DNA from: Pyxicephalus adspersus
Lineage: Eukaryota > Chordata > Amphibia > Anura > Pyxicephalidae
Length of the DNA stretch: 64,000 bases
Direction: 5' to 3'
Assembly: GCF_032062135.1 (NCBI RefSeq)
Contig: NC_092861.1
Span: 120,515,551-120,579,550 of the forward strand
In this document: positions 38,126 to 51,741 of the stretch, piece by piece
How positions within the stretch are numbered: the stretch's first letter is position 1
How the letters are laid out: the number at the start of each line of letters is the position of its first letter
Translations under genes and position numbers: made by a program
Notes under the pieces: generated by a model
The model's database searches: none
What the model was told of the DNA's origin: nothing
What the model saw: only the letters and a program-made list of their open reading frames with translations

Positions 38126-38256
38126 AGCAAAATGAGGAGAAGCAGCCTCTTACAAGTAAAGAGGAAGAAGAAAGACGTATAGCAGAAATGGGCCGCCCTG
38201 TTTTAGGAGAACACGTTAAACTAGAAATAATTATTGAAGAATCGTATGAGTTCAAG
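38126..38256 (+). CDS. SLC8A1: SLC8A1 exon 9, constitutive, end of CBD2
   Basis: This exon completes the second Ca2+-binding domain. After TTATTTTTACAG the first two bases finish a Glu codon, then it reads QNEEKQPLTSKEEEERR, IAEMGRPVLGEHVKLE and IIIEESYEFK, ending on a full codon (phase 0) before donor gtatgt. EESYEFK contains an acidic residue that helps hold Ca2+ in CBD2 of mammalian NCX1. The opening QNEEK differs from mammalian EYDDK (from memory), while the rest is nearly identical. The start is fixed by the phase-1 junction; the AG two bases later would break frame. 131 bp, 44 codons with the joined G. Confidence 0.97.
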
Positions 38257-40088
38257 GTATGTCCAATGGATCCTACTTGCGCACATTGTACATAATGTCG
38301 TATTTTATGATAATATTGTTATTATGCTTTTTAATTACTACACCATCTTTTATATTTAAAAGTAAATTCACAGAAATCTCATATTTATTGGAGTTTTGTA
38401 TGCATGCTGACTGACATGAAAGTACTTCCCAGCTTCACTTGGGGATCTCTGGCAGAGGGACGTCTGAACCCATATCCTGGTCATTATAGCATTTATTTAT
38501 CATACAAATTATTTTGGATTGCAGAGAAAGCAAAAAGACAAGTACAATTCCTTTTCTTGGCTTGGTAAAGGCCACAGAAAAAAGACATGGTCATTGTCTA
38601 CTATTATTTTTAGGAAGACAGTGAAAATCCAAAAACATAAATATTAGTTGTAGGTGACCTTTTTGTTCATGCAAAAGACTGATGAGTTACATCAGAAGAA
38701 ATGAGGGTTGATGAGGACCATCTAAATATAAGGTATATATACCATTATGCTTTTAATTTAGACTGCAGGTCCAATTCCATATATGTAAAAGAATTGGAGG
38801 TTAGTGCCAAGCCCTGTTTTCTAAAGAGACTAGTAACCTGGGTCATTTTTGAACTTCCTTGGGTTATATGCCATCGGTGTGGTATGTGCGTAGGTGCTAG
38901 CTATGGAATGGGTGTAAATACAGGAGCCCATTGTTTAGTAGTTTGGAAATATCCAACAGCCATAGAGAGTCAGCAAGGTACATATACTAAATTAAAAAAT
39001 GAAAAGTTGCAGACAGGCTTTGTCCCTTTTGTAATAAAACAAACTTAGCCGGCCTGTTTACAATCTTTTGTATAATGCATAATTCTGGCATAGCATGCTG
39101 CTAGGAATTAATGAACTCCTATGCACTTTGCTGCCTGGTCAACCAGAATGGCAAACATTCAGAAACCGGAAGAGGACTTGGTGAAGATACCAGCAATGGC
39201 AATAGAGGGAGGATAGGCAAGTTTAGTTAAATAATTGTGAAACAGGCAGGTATGTTTTTTTTTTTGAAAAAGAGATATAGCTTGTCGCTTCCGCATTAAA
39301 AACCTGTCTGCTTGCAATTTCATTTTTATTTTTACTTCTACTTTAACACACAGTAAAAAAGCTTTTAAACAAGCCATCACTGACCTCTAGCAGTATTATT
39401 GTCAAGGTACCCATTCTGTAAGGTCCCAATAAAATGAAAAACCCATTTCCTCTATAGTAAATTTAAAAAATTATTTTCCTTACGATGCTTATATAGAGAT
39501 GAACGGGAGCTTATTGTAAAGCACGTTTGATCTATTGTCAAATGATTTTTACCCTTTATTGACTAAACAGTAGTTGCTAAGTTACATTTATTATTTCAGT
39601 AATAATTCTCTGAAGGAACCTAAAGAACACCAATCATGATACTTGAGGGGTAATTTAGGTAAACTTTTTTCCGTATAAATTTAAAATCCCAAATAGTAAA
39701 AAAGTAATGTAGGGCTTTCTAGTATGATTCTATAAAGTTAAAGCTGCCAATCTGTCTCTTAAGGTGCAGTTCTACAACACTAGTATTTAGAGTCCAAAAT
39801 TAAAATCCAAATCCAAAAAATTTAAAAAGTTTATAAACAAAATCATATAGAAAAAACAGTATTCATCTTACCTAAGAAAATTCCTTTTCTTTAAATGCCA
39901 GCCTTCTAATTTATATAGCAATCAAAGTTCAGATGAAAGAAGATTGCTTTTGATCCCTCTAAACACTGTTGCTTTATTATTAAACTAAGCAACAATCTCA
40001 AATCGGTTCCCTATTTATTTCCAAAACTTTTCCCAACTTCTGCCTGCATACATCACTGTGAAACCACATTTGCCGAGCCAATAGTACA

Positions 40089-40577
40089 TAAGAGAAAAAA
40101 TGGAAAGATAACGGGTCTTTATAGCAGAAAAAAAGTCTAGCATGATATAAAACCTTTTATTTCAATTTCTGGGTTGAATGTACTCTTCTACCTTCCTCTC
40201 GTGAGGTCAGTGTACCAAGTAAGTCAAGACTATTTAGATGAATCTGCTTATTTTAAAATTGTCAAAATTTTAAGAATACTGTGGAAATTCTATTCTATTT
40301 TATCATTAATGTAATTTCTAGGGTCTCGGCAATCCCCTGAGGAAGCCCGTTTAGAGCAAAACGCGTCGGATTAGAGCATAAGTACAGTACTGACCCACAT
40401 CTTGGACTCTTAAATGAGAGTATTTTTATAAAGTCATGGGTAAACATTGCTATGGCCTCTTTTACTAATTATGTTTCGAAGAAGTACATATTTTAGTTAG
40501 TGAGATAAAAGGTTTTTTATCATGCTAGACTTTATTTATTGCCATAAAGAACTGCTATCTTTCTACTTTTTCTCTTA
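40089..40577. mobile_element. Long inverted-repeat element with central ribozyme-like motif
   Basis: Left arm 40089-40160 and right arm 40505-40577 are near-complementary over about 72 bases; both contain AAGTCTAGCATGAT and end inward at CCTTTTAT when read the same way. Weaker complementarity continues inward for some 35 bases (TGTACTCTTC and TGTACTTCTTC). The middle, 40337-40367, holds the hammerhead-like core. No protein is encoded. Penelope-like retroelements are known to carry hammerhead ribozymes and inverted terminal copies, so a Penelope-derived fragment is a fair guess, but a MITE that carries the motif is also possible. Confidence 0.6.
40337..40367 (+). ncRNA. Decayed hammerhead-ribozyme-like core
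   Basis: The sequence CTGAGGA, then AGCCC, a short loop, GAGC, then AAAACGCGTC follows the order of a hammerhead with minimal stem III: CTGATGA, stem II, GAAA, ACGCGT palindrome, GTC cleavage triplet. Two core bases differ (CTGAGGA for CTGATGA; AAAA for GAAA), so it should be inactive. Other copies of such motifs in amphibian repeats appear intact, from memory. Confidence 0.5.
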
Positions 40578-42161
40578 TGAACCTAAAATCAGTTTTCCCA
40601 TTTCCACATCATGCCCCACTGTGTACAGTTTATTTTTTATTTTTTTTTGAGAAAATTATTTTTTTAATCTGTTGTAACTTGGGAATCCTACCAGGAACAA
40701 CACTTTATGTTGCAGACTGACAATAATAACCCACTTTCAGGCAATTACAATGGTGTTGTCAGCCTGCTGCTCAGCTTCCTTTAGCTGGTCATTGAGCAGC
40801 CTAACTAGAAAACCATAACTAGAAAATTAGAAGAAAATGCTCCACTGATGTCATTATCCAAGCCATGCTGTGCAAGAGAACATAGGTTAGCTAACAAAGC
40901 GAGAAATTTGGTTATTTGTACTACCTCCTTTTACAACAAATTTACTGTCTTTGAAATGTAAAATTCTTAATTCTTTACAGAACATATTTAAGATAATTTG
41001 CTGTTCTGTTTTTAGTAGTTTAATTTAAAGTATTTAGAGCCAATATCCCATGAGGATATTTAACACAAAGGATGCTCAAGGATAAAACATTATCCTTAAC
41101 AAGGGTCCCAATAACAATGTCATTAAAATAAGACCTGAGAGTGAACCCTTTGGTGACCATGATAAATAAAGTTCCACATTAACAAAGTAGCACTAGAAAC
41201 CCAAAGTTGCCACAAAGAATAATGCTAGCCATTACCTCAGGGAAGTCAAGGTTGTTTTCCTCAGATTATTGATGGGTTTCCAGCCTGCCAGTATTTATGG
41301 TCTGCAGCACAGTGTAGACAAGTGTACCTAGTTTTAAAAGATGGTGGCTTCAATTTTCGGTGTATTCAATACACCTTTTAGTTTGTCTGCTGAACATGGA
41401 AAGCTTCACACAATACCAGTAGTTGTACTACTTCTACAGAATGCAGAAAACAGCTAATGCTATTCATAATTTTCTAAACTAATACAAAGTCAGGGTCTTA
41501 TTGGTTTAATTCAAATTTAGTTCACAAATGTATAATGAGGCATAGTGAACAATAAATACATAATCAGGGAAATTATAACAAAATTCAAAATTTAATTGGG
41601 TCATGAAAAAGGACACATTGGAATTGTTTTTTAAAAGCATTAAAGACTGTTCACTTATTAAGGAACATTAAAATATATATTTATTTTTAAAGTAAATGTT
41701 CCATTAGTGAATAAAGGATAGGATGTATTCTTTTTAATCCTAAAATCATAGTTTATTTTATTTCCCTTGCATACATATGACTATTCAAAATGAACATGTC
41801 CACCTCTTACTCCCTTACATTCACTTATCAACTTTGTTGTAATAAAATTTATCTTGTTCAATTTTAGATTTAGTTGGGCTTTAAAGCAAAACTCCTTGCC
41901 TCTATCCCACTCCCTGGATCCAAATAAATCCATCAGGATAGAAATATAAGAATTATTATCACTCCATTTTTAACAAGGTGTCTCCAGGTTTGCTTTTTTC
42001 CTTGTTTTGCTATATAAAGGGTCACCCAACTGAAACAAGCATAGAAGGTATTCTGATATCTATTCTTACCAATCCAAGTGTCCTTTTGTGAATTTGCCAC
42101 CTGTTCACACCCTCACAGCCACTTCAAGTATTTGACCAGCTAGTTGGATTAAATATCTGAA

Positions 42162-42178
42162 CCCCCCCCCCCCCCCCC
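42162..42178. repeat. Poly-C homopolymer (17 C)
   Basis: A run of 17 C in AT-rich intron, ending CCAC. It is likely length-variable and error-prone in sequencing. Confidence 0.9.
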
Positions 42179-45100
42179 ACCAAAAGGTGTGGATTACTTG
42201 CACTTGGGAAAAAGTGAGACAGCTTATTAACAAAGTACTGTATTGTTCAGAAGATTGGAAAGATCAAATATTTATTTAATGCAATTGGCAAAACACTTTG
42301 GTAGAGCCATGGCAGTTATTTACCAAAACTGAGATTCCATTCCAGAAGTAACCCTTTATAGAACATATTGACAATGGAAGCCACTAGCATAAGATTACAG
42401 CCACTGCTAAGCCAGCTGTGCTAAAAACTTTACTGAGATGGCCATGCCAACCCCACCCCCAGGACTCAAATATATTATCATAAAGGTGCTGACTATGCTG
42501 TCTAATGATTTACTTGTCAAAGGACATGTAGGAAACCCATGTATTTGCATTGCAGTGCTAATAAACACCGATATTGCAATTTTCCCTTTGTCAATTATGT
42601 GTATTGTATAAAGTAGGGCCCTCTACACATATACCAATCACTAACACTAATGTAATGTAAGAAAGTCAATGGAGCAATAATTGCAGAGTAACCTTGATAG
42701 TTTCCCTGTACCCATCTGCTACTAAAAGCAGTAAGGAGAAGATGGACAGAGATATAATATTCTGCTGAGCAAACTTGCATTGCTTTATATAGCAAATCTA
42801 AACAATATTATTGACTAGACTGAGTATGCTATTCTTTCATCTTTAAATATACTGAACCTGTTCAAACCATAAATATACTGAATCTGTAAATAAGGGTTGT
42901 ATCAGAAAATTGAGATTATTTTTCCATATGATAATAATTTTGCGCTACTAAAAAATCTAGCCCCATGATTGCACTTTTAATAAATTTGAGGCTTGGTGAT
43001 TTGTTTAGCAAGTCTTGGCTATTGGATAGTTTTAGCCATAAGCTAAGCTATATCTCATATTAATTGTAATACTAAATCTTGTGTTAATAGCAGTGTAGTC
43101 CTAGGTCTCTTCAGGGAGCCACTCCTGAGTTCTGTGCATTCCTAAAACTGTCAAATCCAGAAGCCCCCTTTATTCGTAGCTTGACTGTTGAAGGCTTCCT
43201 GGCCTTTGCTTTTCTGTTAGGGAACTCTGCAGTGAAGGGATGAAATACTAGACTGTGCTAAATACATTTTAATGGTAAATTGATGACCTTATATACTTTT
43301 GTGTCATGTTAAATATACTGGTATGCATAATAAATTAGGGTAATGTAGGTAGCAGATATCCTCACCTATCCTGACACTCTTTTCTGAGCACTGAGAGTAC
43401 TAAGGGACACAGCTTTACCAATCTCTGGGAACAGAGTGCTACCAGTGGGAAGAAAGCATGTTGATTGATATTAGCATGGTGATTTCTACTCACCTGCCAG
43501 CCAGCATTCTCCAGCCAGTCTGGTGTACTGTTGTGAAATCATTGGACAAGATGTGACTTTTTTAAACGCTGTTTAAAAAGGAAAACAATGTAAGTGCTGT
43601 AACAGTTAAAAAAAAAATACATTATTGGTCATTTTCTGGAGGAATGGAAACCTTGGTTCTCCTAGCCCTCCCCAAGTATGAGAGCTTACTACGCTATTGG
43701 GTTATTCAATCTTTGTCGTTGCCATTGGGGCTGTAATCAGTCTATCAGTATACATATTCATGTATACTCAGATCAGCCCTGCATTATAAATACTGTATTG
43801 ACTGTTCTTTTGTTTTATTCCTGGCTGTATGTATTTGTACAAAATAAAATGGTACTATGGAGGATTCCCTCTAACGCATTAACCAGCAGCTACTATTATA
43901 CTGTCTGCACCTGCGTGTGGAAACTCAAAAGTGCATGGCAAGTTTTAGGAAGAATAGGCCAGCTACAAGAAAATGCTGGGTAAATTAACTTTATTTGTAA
44001 CTAGACAGCACCTCTGAGTAAGTTCCCTTGGGACTTGTAGAATGACGAATGACTTGTGTGTTTAAAGCATCTATAAAATTGTCTGGAGTTCATTAACATA
44101 AATAAGGATTTAGGTGGTTCATGTGCTTGTACAACTTACTCAAAGCAGAGTTCATTTTGTATTCCAGTACCATTCTATTACAAAGCAATGTAAAGTAAAT
44201 TCTTTATTGCAGAAAAATATTGATTTTTGTTTAAAAGTGAATAATTGCTTCTATGTGTCATTGACATGCCTTTGTATAAACTTAAGCTGTTAAATTTTTC
44301 ATGAAACAGTATAAATAATTTACTGTTTAATGTGGCTTGTATACTGGAAGCTTGGCAGTCTATTTCCATTTTAATCATTTTAAATCACATGACTAACTCT
44401 GCTAGTTTACTGAGAAAAGGGTAACATGAAAGAATCTTGCTGTTTGGAAAATATTAAAGCTGAAGTCTAGGGAAACAGTTGGGATGCACAATGTATGTTT
44501 GTATGTTTTACCTGTCATTCTGTTCTAATCCTCTGATTCAAACACCTCTCCAGATAACACAACCAGACCCTACAATTCCTGAGATCTCTCTGCAAACTAC
44601 CTTATACATAGGAACCCTCCCCAGCATGTGATTGGGCAATGAAGGAGTAGCAGAACTCAGATGAGACCATCTCTGTGCTGTCTCCTGATATCATTGTTAG
44701 AACTGTACACTAAAAAATAGACTGATAGGCTTACAATGCTGTTCTATCCTTCCCTTGTATGAATGGTTGATACAATGATAGATCCATGTACTTTTGCTCC
44801 CCACTTGTAAAAAAAAATAATTTTTGTTAATAGATTCATAACTAGATTACATAGTGTATTTGTATCTTCCTGGACTATAATGCTTGGACTGTGTACATCC
44901 AAGCTATTTTATTAGAAATGTATTTGGGTTTTCTTTAGTTCTTATGACCTGTTCCAAGCCAACTTCAGATCCCCCACCTAATCTCTGATAGACTGAGTGT
45001 TATTTTCAGGTCCAACAACCCTGCCTGAATTGGCACTATTGGAAGTTATTGATTAGTGCTCAAGTTCAGTTTATCAGCTCTTTCAAATTGGAATGGAATA

Positions 45101-45497
45101 TAAGGTTTGTATTTTCAGATGGATTTTAAATGCAGTTGCATTTGGAACACATACAATAACTATTCAGAATGACTGGTGAAGAGATTAATACATTTGGAAT
45201 ACCTTGGCTTACTCCAAAGAATATATCAAAACAATATCTTAATACTATAACTTACTTTGCAATAACCTTGGTTTATTTTCTTGTCTTCAGAATCATAATA
45301 TACAGAGTTATTGAAAAAACAGAAAGGAAAAACAGCATATTAGCATTGCAAAAATACCTTTTAGAGATCTGTTCTTCAATGGTCCCTGCGGTACAAAAGC
45401 TGCACCTGCCAAATGCTTACAATTTTCTGCATGATTTTGGTATTAAATGTAAGAGAACAGTTCTGACGAGTCCCTTGCTTCTTTTCTTTCTCCGCAG

Positions 45498-45597
45498 AGC
45501 ACTGTGGACAAACTTATTAAAAAGACAAATCTCGCTCTTGTGGTTGGAACGAACAGCTGGAGAGAGCAATTCATCGAAGCGATCACAGTTAGTGCTG
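45498..45597 (+). CDS. SLC8A1: SLC8A1 exon 10, loop segment after CBD2
   Basis: This 100-bp exon encodes STVDKLIKKTNLALVVGTNS then WREQFIEAITVSA plus one G, apparently identical to mammalian NCX1. It belongs to the linker leading from CBD2 back to the membrane and is needed to transmit Ca2+ binding to the transport domain. Acceptor TTCTTTCTCCGCAG; phase 0 in, phase 1 out; donor gtaagt is consensus. The AG two bases downstream of the acceptor is not used because it would shift frame. Confidence 0.98.
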
Positions 45598-48500
45598 GTA
45601 AGTTTGCATGTTTGCGTTTGGTCTCCTGTTTTACAAAGCCCTCCCTGAGCCTTGGAATTAGTCATAAGTAGTCTATAAGCTGAGAACAGAGAATAATTAA
45701 TCTTTATAATATCTTCTTAAACATGCAAATGCAGTGATTAATCATTACAGGGCCCAGGAGCTTTCATACTTTAATATACCTTTACTAAGACCTTGATTTT
45801 TGTAAAGCAATAGGCACATGGTATATTAATTCACTTATGCAGCTATTGTTATCTCCTTCTGCTGATGGCAATCTGGCAAGACCAAGTTTCTTGTGCTAAT
45901 GGTAATCTGGCCCAGGCTGTACAAGTAGTTATAGGTACAAGAACATGGGTATCAAGTCTCAAGTGAACTATTAACCAACATTAAACATACTATACTGGTA
46001 CTTGCCTCGCTTAAATAAGCAATACTTTATCTTAAAATGAAACTCTAAATTCCTCTTAATTCATGCAGTACGATTTGTACAATTTATGACACTTTGTTAT
46101 GTGAAAATTTTACAGAATAAGACATGAGCTATTATATATGGCATAGATATGGGACTGTAAATCAATCATCACTTATGATTGAGTCCTTGGCATGGCAGCT
46201 GAAAAATTTTTGTAGTTTACTAGACTTTTCAATAATTTACTGATTCACTACCAAGGGGACTTCAAAAGCAAAAGATGAATTAAGAACATTAAAAAAAAAC
46301 ATTCCACAAGTGTGTAAAATATGGTGGGGGTTATAATTTCCTTTAAAAAAATACAGCAGCAAAAACTGACATCACATGAGCTTTGATGGTGTTTCTAGGT
46401 ATACTTGAAATAGAAAGCATAAGTGAACTTTACTGAATGGTCCACATTTATATAAGTTTTTGTGACAGACTTCAGGCAAGCACAAGAACGTAGAATCCAA
46501 GAATCAGAAGAATCAGGCTTTGCATATGTTATTTTAAACACTAAACTAAAGCAATTGCGTAATGATGGATTTAGGAAAGCAAAGGGAACACTAACGGACT
46601 TAAAAACATTTTAGTTTTTTTGGAGGAAGCGCTGCTTAGCGTTTGGAAAGCACAATGAAGATCACCGAAACTGGAAGGATGATAGGTGTTTACCAATAAA
46701 ATCAAATAGTATTTTGTTTCCTGCATTCAAAACACAAGCCAGAGAACATATATTGTGTGTAGCAGGTGGTTATATAGGTGCCACTCAGCAAGGCCAAAGA
46801 AATAGAAACAATACTACAGCACCTATGTGACAATAGTAGTTAGAAGATAAGAAGTACTTACCTGGTGTTGATAGTGTAAAATAAGGAACAGATGTCCCAA
46901 GGTTGTGACCTTAGATTTGACTTCAAATTGGTCTTGCAGGTCCCAAAAATTTGAGCTCGCCAGCCGAATTTACAAAGGCCGTTTTTGCTTACATGTTTGG
47001 TAAGCGAGAACAGCCCAATTCGCTGCGAGACCGAATTTAATAAATTTGCTCGCTCATCCCCAATTGTGAATTACATAAAAGTGTTCCCATATGGGAGCAC
47101 AGACAATAAACTCTACAAAACTCTTTTAACACAACAGACTTTTTGGATATCTGTATATTGATATTATGTAATACTTTAGCTGTCCATCCTTAAAGATTAA
47201 TTCTTGGGATAAAAACAATCATTTTAATATAATTACTCAACCACAAAGCATCTAAATCCATATCAAATATTTCTTAGTAAAAGCAGTGATAACATCATTA
47301 TAGCCTGTATAGAGAATAGTGCTGTGAATGGGATTCAATACAGGCCGTATGCAGAAAACTACAATGGGTGGTTACCAGACCAGTCACCCTGGCACCCAGA
47401 CCTGTCACTTTGCTCCTTTAGGGAATGTCAAATATGACCTGGCAAGCTGTAGTTAGATTACAGGAAATGATTATCACACTGTTATTTGCTTTTCCCTTTT
47501 TTTATCAAACCTTTTTTTTCTATAGCACTTGTTTTCAGATTGTATTTCTACGCACAGGAGACTGTGCACCCGAGTAAATAGTTTATTTTAGGCATCTGTG
47601 GCCTTCATGCTGTGCCAAGAACAATACCATGTCAAACAAGATCTTCAAACCTTTAAGGATTTGTTTATCATGTAATATTAAAGTTGCTGCTTCAGCAAAG
47701 TCTTGTTTGGGGTGCAGCTAGAGCACCCTGTGTATTTACCAACATACAGACAGTGCTGAGAAATGTTATGACTGCGTAAATATTTCTGGTTTATAATACT
47801 TTATTTGATGCTTACAAGCAAAATATGGCACAGCTAAAAACAGGAGGACAGTTAAATGGTTTTTCCAGCATGTTAGTGTGTAATAGTCCATTGAGGTTCC
47901 GCCTGCAGCTCCAGGGAAAATCTTGTTCAAAATAGGGAATAAATGAGGACTATAGTGGGACAGCAATCATTACTCTGCCACCCTCAGGTCTGTTGGTAAA
48001 AACTTTTTACCATTGGGCTCAAGCAAATTTTGTTTCTGCCTTTTTAGTAAAACATTATTGTAACTTTATTCTACCAAAGTATTTTTATGTTCTAGAGAGT
48101 CTAGCTGCTCAAGCTAATGTGCCTACCAAAGATATAGCCAGGAGCATGGTGGAAGTAAAAATGCAGTGTGACCCAGTTTATGACTAAGAAATCATTTTAA
48201 ATGTATTGGTCCAAGGGTTAAAAAATGTAGACCTTTTCACACAATGATCCACCTGCCCAAACCAGCCTTGTTCAGGATGACAACAGTAAATTACAAGGAG
48301 TCATCCGAGTGACCAATTTAGATTGTTTGGCTACAACTTGAAAGTCTTGAAATTCATCCCACCCACAAAGGCCACCAGCTTAAAGGTGTCTTAACAGGAC
48401 CCTAATAGATATATTAAAGTCTCTGACCACCAATGTTTAGGGGATATAAATAAGAGCGCCATTGCTGGAGCTCCATTGAAATTTTCTAGTTATGCTCATA

Positions 48501-51500
48501 GCATGATAAATTAGTATACTAAGCCTAAAGTGCACACATCATTATGATATTATAAAAAAAAATGTTTTTATTGTGAAAGCAGACGATTCTCGTAAGATGA
48601 TCTCTGCCCCCCTAACATCACCTTGTTGCTCTTTACAACATTTTAGTCATTTAAGAATAATTGCACTTTGACTTACTTAAATATGAATCTGAACTTGAGA
48701 CTGCTCTTCTGAAGGACAACAACTGATGCTGCTATTAGTGTCAGATGTTCTGTTTTGTCTCCTGTGGATTCTTTCAATTAAAGATTCGAATTACATTACA
48801 GTCATCAAAGGCAAATGCCACAGAGCCCTGTCCATGTGCATTTGGAGATGGCACATTGCAGTCAGTGTCAGTGAGTCTACGGAGACTGTTCGAGGTCAAT
48901 GGAACTGAGCTCCTAGCAATTTTTCATTTTCTGATACTTCTTTTTGTGATTAACTTAATTGTGACTCTCAGTGCAGATGTTGCCAGCTGCCTCTCAATCC
49001 TGCTTATGACAGCTTATCCCAAAAGCCTGTATACATCCTCTCGTTCAATCCAACACAAGCCAAATTAATCATTCCCTAAAGGGATTGCTTTTGGAGAGAT
49101 TTATGCTTCACTGCTATATTTTATGATGTAGCAACAGAAAATTTTGTTCGAACTGCGATGGTTTTATGGCCTGTCACACTGACGTAGCATAAATTGGTTT
49201 GTAATATAAACATAAAAAGGCCTGATGTAATGAGTGGTCAAAGGAAGACTTTGTCTGACAGCAGGAATCATGTCACAATTACACAAATATTTCCCCAATC
49301 TTTAGGAATATTAGATCATATTGGTTTTCTGTGGGTAAGTCCAGGAACAAGACACTTTCATATAGGCCTTGGAAAATTATACACCACAGTAGATCTTACT
49401 GGAAGAGATGATTTAAGGGAAAAATAAACCTTAATCCAAAAGTTATATATATTCATCAAAAGTAACATTCATAGATACATCGAAAACATTTTTCCCTTAT
49501 TTTAAAGCCTATTACCTAAGACCTTAATTCTTCCTAAGTAAAACAAGCAGTTAGCTTTATCTTACCTGAAATGGCAGATAATACAGCATAAGATAATATA
49601 GCAAATAATTATTGTTCTCATGTGCACATGAATATTAGCAATGTGGTAAAGCGAAAGTTCTGTATTACACAACATGAAATAAAAGAAATGTGTTTTAGAG
49701 AAATAAAAAGTTTTTATCCATCAAATAACCTTTGCTCTATGTTTGTTGTTTTGAAAAAAAATTTGGCCTTAGGCCCATTGTTTTACATTATGGTAATTGG
49801 CCAATAGGAATATGGGAATGATGATAAGGAAACCATAGGCATTGACACCAATAGAAAGCACTGAAGGCTCAGACCCACCTGCCTTTCTTCATCTAGGATA
49901 CCTTGACCACCCTTATTTCCACTTTGCACTGTGACCATAGACATAAATGAGTCAGATGCACCTATTTAAATTTACACTTTTAGTAGAGTTCATATGCACG
50001 GTACAGAGCTCTAGTTTTGTGTGAACGATCAGTTATTTTTGAGTCACATGAATATTTGGATAAAGAACCAAATTCTTTCTCTTTCCCCAAAACCTATTCA
50101 ACAAAGGATTAATGTGATTATAGAAGGCAATTATAGTATATAATTCTCATGAAAGCTTACAGTTTGCTCTACACCACAGTTATGTTCCAGAAACTCACAT
50201 AGCATGAACGTCTATAACATTTTTCAGCTAAGTTTGGGTGAGTGTCAAGTACTGTTCCAGCATTTTATAGGCTTATTATTTCCAAAAAAAGATTTGTTTT
50301 ATATTAAATCTTGTGCATATAAATAGCCCACAATTACCAATAGAATGTGCTGACATTTTATGTATCGACTCAAGAACAAGGTGGTTGGCTGTGCTGCATA
50401 TACTGGTTAAGATTCTGCTGAAAGCTTAGTTTAAAAAATTATTATTAAAACACAGTGGGGGCCTTCACAGTAAATGTATAAATATATTATTGCTAATGTT
50501 AATACACTGTAGGTTTAGCTGCTCATTTCTGTGGTCATAGACCCCTAAAGAAGAATTCTATTTGATAAAGTGCCCACGTGGTTGCTCTGTTTAGCTACAA
50601 GGAGAATTTAAATGTCCCTGTTAGGTTTCTGACCCACTCCCTTCTATATCAATGGACATGGATGATGCTTGCCAATTTGTCACTCCAGCACCCAAGGCTG
50701 TCACAAAAACAAGGTTCGTAACTTGAAACAACTATGAGCTTATACTGGGCTCTTTTTCTACCAAAGTCAAACAGGGCAAAGGGATGATAAGTATATGGAC
50801 AACTTGTGGAGCCTGCATTAAAGTTAACCCGTAGCCATTTGTGGATAAAACTCAGATTCACTCAAAGTGCCAAATTGCTAAACACTTGACAAAGGCTCTA
50901 ACATTTTCCTTCTAAAATGAATTGATGGTAATGGTGCAGATCACATCTTCTATTACTCTAAAACTCAAAATCTGTGATATCTGCATTTTGTAGACTGATC
51001 TCTTTTATCTGCTTCACAATTCTCAAGAGTCAAGTAAACCTGGTAATTACCTATCTCAAAGAATTTGCATCTAGCTGCAGAAAACATTTAGCTTTATTTA
51101 GCTTCTTGGCAGTTGTTCGAGCTCTCAAAAGGCCAGTAAAGGTCCTCTAACCATTATTTAAAAAAGGAAAACATTTTTGGTATTAAATATGCTTAAACTA
51201 CAAAGTGGTTGATGAGGGATTTGGATTAATATGCAGGTAAAGTAAAACTTTTCTAAAGGTTAAGTGCATTTTTACTAAACCTTTCCTCCAAATGGCCAAA
51301 CACCAAATCGCAGTTGCTTTGGATGTCAGTAAGTACACAACTGTGGAGGGGGGAGTAGGTTAGGCTGGGACAATTTGGGGGGGCTAAAGTTCAGTAAGAG
51401 TGTACTTATTTTTCAATTAATATGTCTAAAATGTATAACTATAGAAGAACCATCTATGATTTTTCCCAAGTCTTGGGGTAAAAGACCAGCATTCTGCCGT

Positions 51501-51741
51501 GAACCTAATTTGCCAAATGTTTAGTTAGTTAGTCTTTAATAACTTTTTATTTGCTGATTATATTAGCGGTCGTCTGATTGTTTGTCCTTGGAGGAGATTT
51601 GTTGCATGTTATAAATGGTTCACAGGATGGACGTTTTTTATCCAATCCAGTCTTATCCTTCAGATGTTGATGATTTAATGCCACCCATATACTTATAAAT
51701 AATATGCTGTAATGACCATATTCATTTAAAATTTTTCACAG
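45598..51741 (+). other. Intron between exons 10 and 11
   Basis: A 6.1-kb intron. A CpG-containing stretch at about 46950-47075 may be a small inverted-repeat element. Open frames at 48726-49068 and 49194-49427 show no recognisable domain and no exon-like borders. Nothing else is supported. Confidence 0.88.
46950..47075. repeat. Possible small CpG-containing repeat
   Basis: It stands out for CpG content and repeated strings (GAGCTCGC, GCGAGAACAG, ATTCGCTGCGAGACC, GCTCGCTCAT) in AT-rich intron. GAATTTA motifs occur near both ends, but the inverted repeat is imperfect. I infer a MITE fragment at low confidence. Confidence 0.3.

Larger units (their letters stand above)
38257..45497 (+). other. 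Intron between exons 9 and 10
   Basis: A 7.2-kb intron. It contains the long inverted-repeat element with the ribozyme-like centre (40089-40577) and a C17 homopolymer (42162-42178). The open frame starting at 45169 merely runs from intron into exon 10. No other exon was found. Confidence 0.9.

Noticed and set aside
45169..45648. 159-residue open frame with its own ATG
   Set aside because: Only the part after 45498 is coding (exon 10); the ATG and the upstream residues are intron and the end runs past the donor at 45598.
48726..49068. Open frames of 60 and 107 residues
   Set aside because: No recognisable domain, no splice-site support, composition as in the surrounding intron.
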